Of a stretch of 64,000 nucleotides of DNA, positions 46,625 to 57,968 are shown piece by piece. Each line of letters begins with the position of its first letter. Within the stretch, counting starts at the first letter, position 1. The DNA comes from Talaromyces rugulosus (lineage: Eukaryota; Ascomycota; Eurotiomycetes; Eurotiales; Trichocomaceae): assembly GCF_013368755.1 (NCBI RefSeq), contig NC_049565.1, positions 4,898,001 through 4,962,000 on the forward strand, given 5' to 3'. A program made the position numbers and the translations under genes. A model generated the notes under the pieces. That model did no database searches and was not told where the DNA came from. It saw nothing but the letters and a program-made list of their open reading frames with translations.

Positions 46625-47146
46625 TTTTTACGACGCTCACACTGATGAATCTCATTCACTTTGGAAGTTTCTTAGCGCCTGTACATATATTTTCCTTCCC
46701 TTGCATCTATCTGCCTGCATCTTTTATGTATACACGATTGGTTGTTAGATTGTCGACTTCGTGTCTACAGAGTCATTGATAACTGTATTATATACCATGC
46801 AACATATGTACAATATTTTTTCTTACGCCAGCTTGGTTACTACCGGACAATGCAAACAAAACTGATTTCATTATGCTCCATGTCGTCATCACGGCCCTCA
46901 TCCACGTGCAGCATCGCGAGCCGAGCCGCACAGTAAGTAAGCTTAAAAAGACGTCAGCGGCTATAGAATAAAACTTTGTTCTCGAAAGTATTAATTGATG
47001 GCTATCTTCGCAAGCAATGGAGAGTTTGAAATCTCCAGGAATGTTCGAGCTGATACATTGACGTAAATGACCCAAAGAGTAGTGGTAACGAGTTTTGTAT
47101 ACATGAATTACGAATAATGGACACATGCATATCTAAGTATATGATA
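46625..47146. other. Convergent intergenic region
   Basis: AT-rich sequence between the CFEM gene and an unknown gene on the opposite strand, probably 3' UTRs. No gene is seen. Confidence 0.5.
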
Positions 47147-48208
47147 TCACTGTAATACAACCTGGTTCGGAGGGGAATATTGTGTAGGAGCCTCTCTGGT
47201 TGTCTCACCCTCCATGTCAACTGCTACCACGCCTGGTAATTCGTTAGGAACCCTACACGGAAGTAAAAGTGAATCATCGAGGTCGTGTATAGTATATCCT
47301 TGATCGAGTAGTGAATGAAAGCATTGCATATCTAGATGTGTGTTGTATCGGGGAAGGCTCCCCCGTATATTGCGCAACACCTCGCGACGTTCTTTAATCC
47401 AAACGTCCCTTCTAAAAGCGTGAGGCCACCCGTAATCTTCGATCATGGTTCGTTTAAGCTCCGCATGCTGTATGTTTCTGTTAGCTGCTTTTTTCCCCCA
47501 GTGTATTCCCCTTACCTCTCCGTCGTATAATTCAATAATCCCGCACTCGGTATTCCCTTTAAAGGCAATCCATTCTAGGCTTTCAAACTTATGAACATAA
47601 GACCAGATAGTCTCGACAGCAGGCAGCTCCGGCCAATTGCGAGCGTTCACGGGATTTTCGGGTATTAGATATTGTTCCGATTTTCCAGGAGGAAATTCAG
47701 TAGTGGAATACTCTCGAATAGTCCCTAGTAATGCTGTTAGCTTTTTTCATAAATGCTCATTGCAGATTCTCGCACACGAGTAGAATTTTGCCATACCAGT
47801 AGAGACATCCAAGACTAGTGACAAGCCATTGGGCAGTTGGGTAGTCATCAGGACTTCCTCGGGTTTCAGCTTCCATAGAAAATTTTCTCCTTCCTCTGGG
47901 GCCACATCATAATAATATGTGAGGGGATCCTGAGAAAGCTGCAGTGTATCATTCTCCGTGTACGGCAACCCACGAGTTCGCGGCAAGATCTCAAAGGCGC
48001 CCGAGATATCATACGACGCAGGGTGCGGGATCCGTGATAAGAGGTCAAGGACTAATGGATGTACATTGAGAGAGTCTTGCGGCGCCGGTAGAGGAGGCGA
48101 GAAGGGAGGATAGACGACATAATCAGGGGGGATATAACCAACGGCATCGAAGTGTGTGTACAGGGCAGTCCAGGCCTCTACAAAGGCGGTCACATTTAGA
48201 TGAACCAT
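47147..48208 (-). CDS. Conserved-looking hypothetical protein
   Basis: Three exons (47797-48208, 47516-47724, 47147-47467) encode 313 residues, in phase. The start is the ATG at 48208 (MVHLNVTAFVEAWTALYTHF); the frame is open upstream but without ATG. There is no signal peptide or membrane segment. Recognisable features are a Pro-rich stretch (PPDYVVYPPFSPPLPAPQDS), an aromatic block around YYYDVAPEEGENFLWKLKPE and a basic segment (WIKERREVLRNIRG). I cannot assign a family. The second intron (48 bp, 47468-47515) is 3n with no stop codon, so retention would add 16 residues. Confidence 0.78.
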
Positions 48209-48546
48209 CGTCGAGCACAAATGCTTGACATATGGTGATATTAATGTCCTGATAGCTGCTCTTGTATGTTGAAAAAGGAGAAATTGTACCAAGGCTAAGA
48301 ATAATAATGGACCAATATTTGGCCAACCAACACTTTCGGCGGCCAATGAGTGCAAGCTTTTAGACAATCCTTGCAAGCGGCTCTTGGCGAGCGACAAGTA
48401 GATGAGAATGTTGGCATCTACTTTGTTTGATAAGGTTGAGTGATTTTTCCGTCTGCGCCGCATTAAGCTAATTTCGGCGCCGCAGCAAGTAGACAAAGAA
48501 CATGCTATTTATTTCTCAGTAGTACTACATACTCGACTATACATAT
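48209..48546. other. Short intergenic region
   Basis: About 340 bp between two genes on the same strand. The reading frame of the hypothetical gene stays open into this region but without an ATG. I see no separate gene. Confidence 0.45.
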
Positions 48547-50430
48547 TCAGTGCTTCAGATGCAGATCGTAAAAACTGCGTACCCTCTTCCACAGATCTAC
48601 CAGGTGCTCTCTTTCGCGAATCTGGCTGTTCTCTCGCGGATAGAGTACCATCTCAACAGGCTGGCTCGACCGATGCGAGTCCCGCCAGTATGCTCTTGCA
48701 TATAGCGCCCCATCGTCTTCTTCGCCCTGCAGAATAAGAGTCGGAATCCTAGTGCTCTTCAAGCCTGGGGCAGGGTTGGCCCTCCTAGTACCAAAGACAT
48801 CTGGCAGCGTGCCTTGAGAAGATGAGATGGCATTGCTGCCTCCCTGTGTTTCCGCACCAGCTGAACTGGCGCCACCGCCAGGACCGCACAAAGCAGCCCT
48901 GAATTTGAATTCATTCCTTGAAAGGACAGACGAAGACAAGATTCCACCTTGCAGAGATCCACTAAGTGCCAATCGCCCGCTGTCTACGAGCCCCTTGGCA
49001 ATAGCTTTCCGTATAACAGCAGATATATCGGCGGAATCAGCATGGCTACTGATACCACGGTAATTGGGAAATAATACTGCATAACCGGCAGCTGTTAACA
49101 AGGGGACTTCTAGATGGCGCGATACAGAAAAGGATCGAAGCACCTGGTAGAATGAGCCACCGTGCAAGTGAACAACCGTTGGGGGAGGCGTTTGTGACGA
49201 TGATAATGATGATGTGGATTTTGGTCTGAATAGCCATCCGCCACGCTCTTGGCCGTCAGATGCCCGTGTGGAGATGTATTCTGCCTCAGAGAGGTCTAGT
49301 TTATAGGGAGAAGAAGAATTGTGGGAGGAAAGTTGGGTGAATGCATGGTCCTTCTCAGCTTCTTTCCCCTTTGAGCTCCTCACGGTCACAGACCAGACTT
49401 CGCTCGGCTTCTCAGGGCTGCTACGAGTAATGGCCAGTGTAAAGTTGTCCGAGTCGGGCAGCCGAAAGCCGTCAAACGAAGTGATTTCAAAGGCAGATTT
49501 GAAGAAACTCTCAAAGGGCCACGTAGTGCCAGGAATCCCCAAAGCATGAGCTGCGTCGTGGTCTGTGTTTTTCACGCGTGCAACGACCGAATCCCTCGTA
49601 ACGTGTAGAGCTATCGCGTCACCTTCCCAGCCAAAATAACTGCCCCATTGGCGTTTGCGCACCCTGGCTTCGTAGACTGAATTCGGCCGTGCTTCCTTTC
49701 GCGAAGTGGCAGAGCCGATGAAGTAGATGGTATCTGGCAGCGGCCATGCAAGAGTAGTGACAAGTCCTCGGAAGTCGATGAAATGCCTAGCGCTTCTGTT
49801 CTGCAAGCTGACGATTTCTATTCGAGTCGAGGATGTATCGATCCCTGGGATCGACTGTACTGTATAGGCAATGTCTTCGGAATCGCGACTCCATGCAAAT
49901 TGCTCGACGTGCTGGTTGCCACGGATCACTGTAGTGACCTGCCGGGTTGCAACGTTGACAAGGCGCAATCGTTGATAGTTCAATCCAAAGACTCTCGCGT
50001 CACTGTTATTTTGGCTCTCGGTCTCGTCTTCGCTCAGAAAGGCAATGTGAGAGCCATCGGGGCTCCATTCGAAAGAGGAAATATCTTTCCTATTGTCTGG
50101 ATTTGTGATCGCATACGCTTCCCCACCCAGTCCAGTAATGGGCAGAATGTAAAGCGCCGACGAGCTTCCCTTTTTCGCACGATCTGAAGTGAAAGCAATG
50201 AATTTTCCGTCAGGGGACCACCGAGGCGACTGGTCCTTGAAGACTCCGGACGTGATCTGACGAGACGAATTCTCTGCGCCAACCTCGGCGACCCAGATAG
50301 ATGCGACTGCGTGCTCGTCCTTTCTAGAGAAAGGCTCCAGCGCATAAATCACTCGATGACCATCGGGCGAGATGTGAAGGTCCTTGGGGGTTTGCAGGTC
50401 AGCAAGAGCTTCGAGCGATAATTCAGCCAT
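48547..50430 (-). CDS. S9-family (prolyl oligopeptidase-like) protein with degenerate catalytic triad
   Basis: A single-exon protein of 627 residues. The N-terminal two thirds form a beta-propeller with WD40-like PD repeats (HISPDGHRVIY, RWSPDGKFIAFTSD, EWSPDGSHIAFLSE). The C-terminal third has the alpha/beta hydrolase fold of S9 peptidases: VVHLHGGSFYQ, AAGYAVLFPNYRG, ILQGEEDDGALYA and VEMVLYPRE. The nucleophile elbow reads SGSLQGG, so Leu493 stands where the family has Ser (GWSQGG or GGSYGG). The His position reads PRENSQIRERE, so Ser602 stands where GHG or PHG is expected. The Asp (572) remains. By family knowledge the protein should be inactive as a peptidase. The frame is intact over its full length, so it is not an obvious pseudogene. 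Confidence 0.88.
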   Translation of the reverse strand: MAELSLEALADLQTPKDLHISPDGHRVIYALEPFSRKDEHAVASIWVAEVGAENSSRQITSGVFKDQSPRWSPDGKFIAFTSDRAKKGSSSALYILPITGLGGEAYAITNPDNRKDISSFEWSPDGSHIAFLSEDETESQNNSDARVFGLNYQRLRLVNVATRQVTTVIRGNQHVEQFAWSRDSEDIAYTVQSIPGIDTSSTRIEIVSLQNRSARHFIDFRGLVTTLAWPLPDTIYFIGSATSRKEARPNSVYEARVRKRQWGSYFGWEGDAIALHVTRDSVVARVKNTDHDAAHALGIPGTTWPFESFFKSAFEITSFDGFRLPDSDNFTLAITRSSPEKPSEVWSVTVRSSKGKEAEKDHAFTQLSSHNSSSPYKLDLSEAEYISTRASDGQERGGWLFRPKSTSSLSSSQTPPPTVVHLHGGSFYQVLRSFSVSRHLEVPLLTAAGYAVLFPNYRGISSHADSADISAVIRKAIAKGLVDSGRLALSGSLQGGILSSSVLSRNEFKFRAALCGPGGGASSAGAETQGGSNAISSSQGTLPDVFGTRRANPAPGLKSTRIPTLILQGEEDDGALYARAYWRDSHRSSQPVEMVLYPRENSQIREREHLVDLWKRVRSFYDLHLKH

Positions 50431-51016
50431 TGTGTTGTTGCCAGCGCGGAACGCTGCTTTTTGTCCCGATTGCTATCGTGCAGGAAAAGGAATAAAATGC
50501 ATCACATTGAGAAAAAAAAAATATATTCTTCAATAGTAGTATTATACAAGCTCGCTTTTTTTGGCCATCTACTCGTGCGGGGGATACATGTATGTATGGC
50601 GTGATCTTGCATCATCGCAACTAGCTTGGCTAGGGCTAGCTGGTTTCCAAACTAGGTAATTTTTGCCAGTAGCCTCGTTGAGAGAACTGCTAAGGTTTTC
50701 AGTATTGGGATATATTAAGGGAAGATTATGGATGCAATTTTGTACATATAATGTGTTGTTTCCTGTGCGAGAATGCAAATCATGTGTCGTCCGAGACTCA
50801 ATCCCACTTGACTAGAAGAAGCATGAAGCATTTATAGAGTAGAGGTATAATTGTTACTGTTACAATTCTGAGTAGAGTGAGGTTTATATACACAAAGGGA
50901 ATAACAAACTAACTGATATGAAAGGGAGCTTGTGCTGTTGATATAATGTTTTCGTCTATTTAATCAAATTTCAAAGCAGCAGGGCGCTGTCTTACATATT
51001 TACTTGAATACAGTAC
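50431..51016. other. Intergenic between S9-like gene and RidA remnant
   Basis: AT-rich, with an A-run at 50512-50522. No gene is seen. It should hold the promoter of the S9-like gene. Confidence 0.5.
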
Positions 51017-51575
51017 CTATTTCGGTATAACCATAGCCGTACACTCAATTTCCACATTAGTATTCAGTGGCAGCGTCTTCACGGCGCCTGTCAGCACCAG
51101 TCGGCTATACCTAACCTCCACGGGAGCAATAGTAGTAGTAGAAGCTCACGTCTGACACGGTTTGACACCCCACAATACATCATATAAATTTCATTCATCT
51201 TGTCGAAATCTACCATATCTGCAAGGAAAATATTAACTTTCACAGCGTTCTTGATGCTTGAGCCAGCAACATCGAGGATTGCTGATATATTCTTAATGCA
51301 TTGATGCTAAATCTTGTTAGTTAAGGTCGCTGTATAGGAATTCAATGTTATGATTAACGGGCAGTGCGTGTTTGAATATCCCCATCGATGGTCTTGCATG
51401 TTTTGGGATTCATGGCTATATTTTTCAGAGTAGTACACGACGCCGTTGGCGACGATTGCTTGGGAATACAGATCTGGAAGGAAATATGGGCATTGGGGAT
51501 GAGAATCGAAGTGCGTGGGACGGCAATTGTGATGTTATCTGAGGCTGCTCTTGATGTTAAGTTACAGGAGCCCAT
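51017..51575 (-). pseudogene. RidA/YjgF-family gene remnant (broken frame)
   Basis: Pieces of a RidA (YjgF/UK114, enamine/imine deaminase) protein appear in order but not in one frame. From 51575: MGSCNL..NITIAVPRTSILIPN, then LYSQAIVANGVVYYS in a second frame, then IAMNPKTCK and GDIQTRT back in the first frame. The frame changes sit near 51475-51483 (one base missing) and at the five-A run 51421-51425 (one base extra). After an intron-like stretch, QCIKNISAILDVAGSSIKNA and VKVNIFLADM follow. A last exon reads AVKTLPLNTNVEIECTAMVI. The donor before the middle intron (about 51358) is in the wrong phase. An assembly error could mimic one of these breaks but hardly all. Confidence 0.65.
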
Positions 51576-54239
51576 GGGGTTATTCTATAACCTGGCGGGT
51601 TGGAAACCATGGACACGTTTTTGGTATCTAAGCTGGGGGCTGCTGGTTGACCCAGATTATGGCTGAGTAGCCTTATAGCACCGGTCATGTTTATATTCAG
51701 ATGATATCTGCTGCTGTAATATCGACAAAGGTCGATGGTTTTCAGAGAGCAAGCTGGAACTACCGCGGAAGTATTTCGAGGCTAACGGCACATACACATA
51801 TTGATTGGTATACATTTATACATCTATACATATCAGTTCAGAGTTAACGGAATAGGAAGTTGTCGGCTTTGTTATATCAATTGATGCATGTAGGGAAGCA
51901 TCGTTCAAGTTCATCGTATCGTTCAGTTGATATCCCCTAGATACAAAGTCTATACAGTGCTGAGTTACTATCGAAATATTCACATGCATAAAGATATCAT
52001 TACATCAGCTATGTTTGATTAAGTTCAGCCCGTTCGATATGGAGTTCTACGCCTTTTCTGCAAGCCATCTGCAAGCCACGAAAATAAACCGAGAGAGTTT
52101 GCCCATATCCCTCAGCTATGTCAGCCTCGTCGTCAGTTAGAAAGTTTATTCTCAGTGATGATCGCCATGTAGCCCGTGCCTGATAGTGTTACCGCCGGCC
52201 GTGGTGTCAGGCAACACCTCTTGTATATAGTACTATTAAGGTACAAACATGTGCATATAGTCGGATCAGGACCGTAAACAATTTCCGTTGCTTTATCAGG
52301 ATAGACACAATTGACAGGGGGCCGAGAATTAAGTTTCTTTTACGCCGTAGCAACATACCATCCCTGGCAGCCTGTGTCCCTAAACGGATCTGATGCATAC
52401 TTTCTCTTTCTCGCCGGACGAGACCCCTGAGAGCGGTCGGAGCGGTATACTCCGGTGCGAGTATAACTGACACAAACTGGGACTGCCACATAGTGCAATG
52501 CTCAGGTCCAGAACTCTCAGTCCCGGGGCCACTGGCTTGCCCGTTTTGAGACAGCCGGTTTTTCCAGCCTGCTACACGGTCACCACCAGTAGCGGATTTC
52601 AACCGAGGGAAACTAGTCTAGTCGCAGTCCGGTCCACTACTGACCTGGGGAAGTGGAGCGTGTTGAATGTTCTCTGCGTTAGGCCAACATATGTCCCTAT
52701 ACAGCGGAGGATATGACTGGCCGGGTGTTGCTGCCTGAGGCGGCGACTCGACGAAAACGGGATTCCCGGCGCAGGGGCATGACGTCAGCCATGCCCGAGC
52801 CCGCCCGACGACTAGTCCCAAAAGGGCTAGTGCGGGGCAGCCCAGTCAGGCTCTCTTAGTGCGCCTATTCCGGAATAGCGCGGCCCTAATCTCGGCTAGC
52901 CGTGCCCATTCGGGTCTAGTGCGTTGCTAAGCCCAGCACGTCTCCAGCTGCCCGTCGCGCGCCCGTTGTTCGCGTTCTGCCTGGTCAAACGTTGGCCGAT
53001 GTCTCCATGATGGCATCTCAGGCCTCTACGAGTGCTCGCTCGCTCGCTCGTGTTATTTTCACTGTATCGCCATTGGCCATGCCCCAGGCTGTGCGTGCGG
53101 TCTATGCTCTGGCTAGTCGTCCTGGAAACCCCGGTACTAACCATGGGTGGCAGATACTACCTGGCATCTAATGGAAACAATCGACATCTGTCCGTTTTTG
53201 TCTAGTCGATGCGACTCAGTCGGACTCGCTGCGGCGCAGGCAGCCAGCCACCCTCGATTGAGTTGAGCTCGCCTGTGACGTTGTCGGCTTCTTCGGCATC
53301 AACTCCCTGCTTTACGGCATCCAGGACGATCCCGAGCGTACAACAGGTTTGACGACTCCATTTTCTCTGGGTCGTTTGTTCTCCATCATGAGGTCAACAA
53401 CTCCGCCGTTGACCTGGGTGACTGTTGTGATTAGCGTAGCTGGCCAAATAACTTGACATGACGTGCATTGACCCAGCAGCTAGTCCGAGGTACACGCGGG
53501 TGTGCCCACCTTGCTTTATATTCAGTCCTGCGCTCTCGCACCATTTTCTACGCTCTAGCTCGTAGCCCGCTCCATGTGCTTGCCCGTATTTGCTAGACGG
53601 CGTCACGGCTTGCATCCCTGTACCAGAAAGAGCCCTTTGGGACACCGAGTCGAGCAAGCCGGCATGAAAAAGCGCCGTCGAGGGGGAGAGGCGATTGAAT
53701 CAAATCGCTGGCTAGTCAGCTAGCGGTTCCACTCGGTTTGTTCGCATTTCTTTTGTTCGCCTAGTTCTGTCTTGATGTGAGAAGCATTGCATGGATACTA
53801 GTACAAATCACCCAGTGGAACTCGTAGTGGAACCCCCCGACTGGCACGCATGCTGATGGGCCGTCCTCATCTCCACGATCTCCATACCGGCGCTCGGTCA
53901 AAGTGCGACGGTGGGTTTGCGACTCTGCCACCACACCCTTTTGAGAGCGTTGCAAACAACAGCAGCTTCGTGTTTGGCTGACGATGAAAACTCGCCCTTC
54001 CTCCGCTCTCGACGCTATCTATATAAGAGCAGTGTCCCCTCCAGTCTCCACCGGCTCCATCTTATTGTTTTCATCATCATCATCATCAATCAAGTCACAT
54101 GATAACTGTTTCTCTATAAACCTGAGCAGTCTCGAGTGCTCTTCCAAACTCCTTCTTTTCTTCTTATATCAATCGCATCAAACCGGTCCACCTACGGACC
54201 GCTCGCCACCCACTACACCACACTACAACATACACCAAC
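51576..54239. other. Gene-free region upstream of HAD hydrolase
   Basis: 2.7 kb with no domain-bearing frame. The left third is AT-rich; 52400-53700 is GC-rich with many CTAG-containing short repeats (for example GGCTAGT, GACTAGTCC, CTAGCC) and a GCTC tetranucleotide run (about 53034-53052). A TATA-like TATATAAG at 54020-54027 and ATC repeats near 54070 precede the HAD gene. Confidence 0.5.
54020..54027 (+). promoter_or_regulatory. TATA box candidate of the HAD hydrolase gene
   Basis: TATATAAG lies 213 bp before the start codon, followed by C/T-rich sequence suitable as a transcription start region. Confidence 0.5.
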
Positions 54240-55642
54240 ATGGCTACCGCGAAGAACCTCTCGGCCGCACGGCCCAAAGTGGCCCGGCAAATATCTTCTA
54301 AGGATTCTACGGCTGCCGATCTATACGGTAGCCCGACGGTCGTCGTGCCACCCAAACATCTCATGGCCGGTCCCGACAGGTACAAGACTATCCAAGAGCT
54401 CGCCTGGGCCAAACACCACCTAGATGAGACCTCTTCTTCCGAAGACGCCAGTCCGATGACTCGCTCCCCTGTTCTGGACGCTGTACCTGCTGATACTGCT
54501 ACCACAACTACCGACAAATATGCCTTTGCCTTTGATATCGACGGTGTCCTCATTCGCGGCGGCGAGCCCATTCCGGAGGCCGTCCAAGCAATGAGAATGC
54601 TCAACGGTGAGAATGAATACGGAGTCACAGTGTGCGTCTTAGTTTCTCCCACTTCTTTTGTTCACATGTACTAATTCTTCCTAGGCCATATATCTTCGTC
54701 ACCAACGGTGGCGGCAAAACCGAAGAAGAGCGTTGTCTTGATCTTAGTCGCCAGCTAGACTATGAAGTCTCTCCAGGTCAATTTATTTGCGGCCACACTC
54801 CAATGCGGGAAATGTCCGAAAAGTACAACACCGTGCTAGTTGTCGGTGGTGAAGGGGAAAAATGCCGTATTGTCGCCGAGGGCTACGGCTTCAAGGACGT
54901 TGTCACACCTGGCGACATCATCAAGACCAACAAAGACACCACCCCCTTCCGCAAGTTGACCGATACTGAGTGGGCCAATTCGCGCGTTCGTGATTTTGAT
55001 AACCTCCAAATCGAGGCCATCTTTGTTTTCGCCGACAGCCGGGATTGGGCTGGGGACCAACAGATCATCCTCGACTTGCTCATGTCCAAGAACGGCGTCA
55101 TCGGCACTCGCTCTGATAATTTCCAAGAAGGGCCTCCCATCTACTTTTCACACAACGACATCGTCTGGTCGACCGCCCATGACTACACCCGCATTGGTAT
55201 GGGTGCTCTGCGCGCCTCGCTCGAAGCACTTTACAAAGCTGTCGCCGGCAAGGAATTGACCACCGTTGCCTTTGGCAAACCCCAGATCGGCACATTCCAA
55301 TTCGCCACTCGTTTGCTCCGGCAATGGCGCAAGGACACCCACGGCATCGACCGGGCCCCTGATACCGTCTACTTTGTCGGCGACACACCCGAGTCTGACA
55401 TTCGCGGCACCAACGAATTCAACGCCCACAGTGGCTCTGGCGATTCCCATTGGTACTCGATTCTCGTCAAGACCGGGGTCTTCCAAGAAGGCACCATCCC
55501 ACGCTTCCCACCTGAGAAGACTGTGAACAATGTTCTTGATGCGGTCAAGTTTGGCATTGAACGTGAATACGCCAGGTCAATCCAGGACCAAGCAGCCTTG
55601 GAACAGGCTGATTCGAAGACCGAGGTTGTTGCTCCGGCGTGA
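54240..55642 (+). CDS. HAD-superfamily hydrolase, YKR070W/HDHD5-like (probably mitochondrial)
   Basis: Exons 54240-54631 and 54685-55642 encode 449 residues, in phase. The N-terminus is basic (MATAKNLSAARPKVARQISS), consistent with mitochondrial import. HAD motif I is AFAFDIDGVLIRGG (Asp99 and Asp101), motif II is IFVTNGGGKTEEER, and the motif III/IV region is VYFVGDTPESDIRGTN with the Mg2+-binding aspartates. The middle part (FICGHTPMREM, VAEGYGFKDVVTPGDI, IYFSHNDIVW) matches the class IIA subfamily of yeast YKR070W and human HDHD5/CECR5. The substrate is unknown. The C-terminal 20 residues are acidic and variable. Confidence 0.93.
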
Positions 55643-56406
55643 TTTTTGGACCTTCATATTTCTCTCCTGCATTTCCTTATGAGTTACGTCAGCATTAAGA
55701 TATCCTTTTTTTTCTCCCTTGGTTATTTAAATCACCAATCATCCACTGGGTAGATTCCACATGGCGTTGGCTACATTAGATCATTTTTGTCTCTATATTT
55801 TCTGGTTACTAGTGATGCTTTTTTATTTCTTGGTATGAATCTGGTATTCAACCTTGTCTTGCTACAATAACTATACGCTTTCTTCGATTCTGTATCAAAT
55901 GATGAATAAATAAATATTTTGTGAGAGTTTGCTTGTGATTATTATTGCTAGGAATCTCAAAAGCAGGTTCTATTTACCCTTGACATTTCAAAAATTAATA
56001 CCTCGCCACATGGTCCGTTCACGAGCCATTTTAATAATCACTAGGAATCTCAAAAACAGCTTCTATTGATACACCCTTGACATTTACCAAAATTAATACC
56101 TCACCAAATGGTCCGTTCACGAGTCATTTTTCTTCAAATGTCTCCCGCCGAATGTACCCGCGATTCGCGGCGAATGCAAGTCACTAGCTCAGACACGGCT
56201 GTCACTTTGCATATCGCATGTAACCGTCTTTTGCCGTCGGTCTGTCTCTGTCACCGTGTTGTTCCGGGGGCTGCGTGGCCAGTCGGGTAGGATTACGACC
56301 TTTACTGTCTTTTGGGCTGGGTGGCAAATACTCTAGTAATCCTTCTTCGTTTATTAGTGGTCTGCAATGCGACCCTAATGCTTTCGCAACCAAGGCAGCG
56401 CTTGCG
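55643..56406. other. Convergent intergenic region with direct repeat
   Basis: This lies between the stop codons of the HAD and lipase genes. It is AT-rich on the left and contains a duplicated segment of about 85-90 bp (55948-56032 and 56041-56130, annotated separately). No gene is seen. Confidence 0.55.
55948..56130. repeat. Imperfect tandem duplication, two copies, 93-bp spacing
   Basis: Copy 1 (55948-56032) and copy 2 (56041-56130) share CTAGGAATCTCAAAA, CCCTTGACATTT, AAAATTAATACCTC and ATGGTCCGTTCACGAG in the same order, with scattered substitutions and short indels. It is a local duplication downstream of the HAD gene. Confidence 0.85.
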
Positions 56407-57968
56407 TCAAATATAGAACTCCTGGTCCAGCCAGTGCTGTACCACAATCTTTCCCTCCGAAAACCCGGGCTTGGGCATGCGGACTATAATCGCGGCGTGA
56501 CTGTGGCGCACCTTGTGGATATAGACCGGGTATTTCTTGAACCCAACCGCGTTGAGGGAGTCAATAATATCAAACTGGGCTGGGGTCAGCGCCAGGATCG
56601 GAAACTCGGACTCATCGTCAGCCTCGGCAGGTTGTTGTTGCTGCTGGACAGGACCTGGCCGATTCTTTTCTTCTCCAGATGATATAGACTTTTGCCGACT
56701 AAGCCGACGCTGTTGTGTTCTTTGCTTGGTGTATTCCTCATCGCGCTCCGATAAATATTCGTTGCCCTGCGAGGCGTTGATATTCTCAAACACATCCTCA
56801 ACGGCGCCTCGCACATCTTGCATGACCAAGGGAACTCTGTAGCGTCCTGGAAGTAGATATGTCTTGCCCTGTTCATACATCCTAATCCGATTCCGACTCA
56901 ACTGATTCTGAACGACCGAATTCAGCAGAAATAACACAGCGCCGATGGGGATGAAAATGGTAATGAAGATATAAAACGGAGCAGCGCCGAAGAAGGTACG
57001 AATCTGCTTTGTGATATTGGAGAGAACTGACGCGCTCTCTCCTCCTTGCGAGATTTCTTGTGGCGCCGGTGGAAGAACATGCATATCCGGGTCGATGACG
57101 ACGGGCTCGTATCCTTTGATGTAGTTGAAGGTTATCTTTTCGGGGTATGGAAACGGATGCGTTTTCGACATGGCCGTGGTATAAAAAACAGTAGATCGAT
57201 CATTGACAATATTTGCATATGCAGTACGATGTCGGAATTTGGCCAGCCCCCGCATGAAGATGCTATTGGGATCGGCCAGCACACTCAACAGCGGTTTGCC
57301 CGTGCCACGGAAGTCATCGATCATGAACATCTGTCTCCCTGACATGGAGACTGTGCGTGCTCCGAGTACATTCCATATGTGATTGGGAAATCCCTTAATC
57401 GGCGAGCGCACGCCGACATGGGGGGACACGAACGTGGTGAAATTGACCGGTTCGACCTTGTCCAACCACCCGTTTGCCTGGAGCAGACCAATAGCATACC
57501 TAGCAACCAGTCCACCCAGCGAATACCCGACGATGCTAAGCTTCTTGATCTGATAGCCCTTGTTCGAGAGCTGCTCGAGGGTCTCTTCGATCTCGTGCGC
57601 GACCCGCTCGCCGCCCAGCTCGATTCCATCGTAGGTATAGCTTCCGGAGTTGCGCTGTGCAGCGAGAATATATAATCGATCGGCCCCATGTCGTTCACGA
57701 AGCGCAGAGGCGACGTAGTCCAGATGCGACGGGTTCCCCCAGAGACTGCAATGTTGTCATGGATTAGCTTTCGCGTTTCTAGTATGTCATTGTTCGGAGT
57801 GAGCTCCACAATGGACCCTCCTTACCCGTGAACCAGCACGCAGAGATGGTCAGCTGTGGTGCCGCAATCCGAACTAGCGTCCATTTCGAATATCTTGTAA
57901 CAATAACTGTCTGCCCTGGGTCGGAACTCGAGCACGCTCTGAGGAGCAAAAGGAAGATCCAGACTCAT
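56407..57968 (-). CDS. DUF676 serine esterase/lipase (Rog1/Lpl1-like) with membrane segment
   Basis: Exons 57826-57968 and 56407-57745 encode 493 residues, in phase. After the first 40 residues the alpha/beta hydrolase domain starts at HLCVLVHGLWG (oxyanion HG at 47-48). The nucleophile motif is VGYSLGGLVARY with Ser123. Further blocks are TFVSPHVGVRSPIKGF and RTAYANIVNDRSTVFYT. One hydrophobic helix lies at about 304-326 (FYIFITIFIPIGAVLFLL). A disordered Gln-rich insert and a C-terminal block (HAAIIVRMPKPGF) follow. Family members (yeast Rog1, Lpl1) act on monoglycerides or phospholipids at lipid droplets; the substrate here is inferred only from family. Confidence 0.92.
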
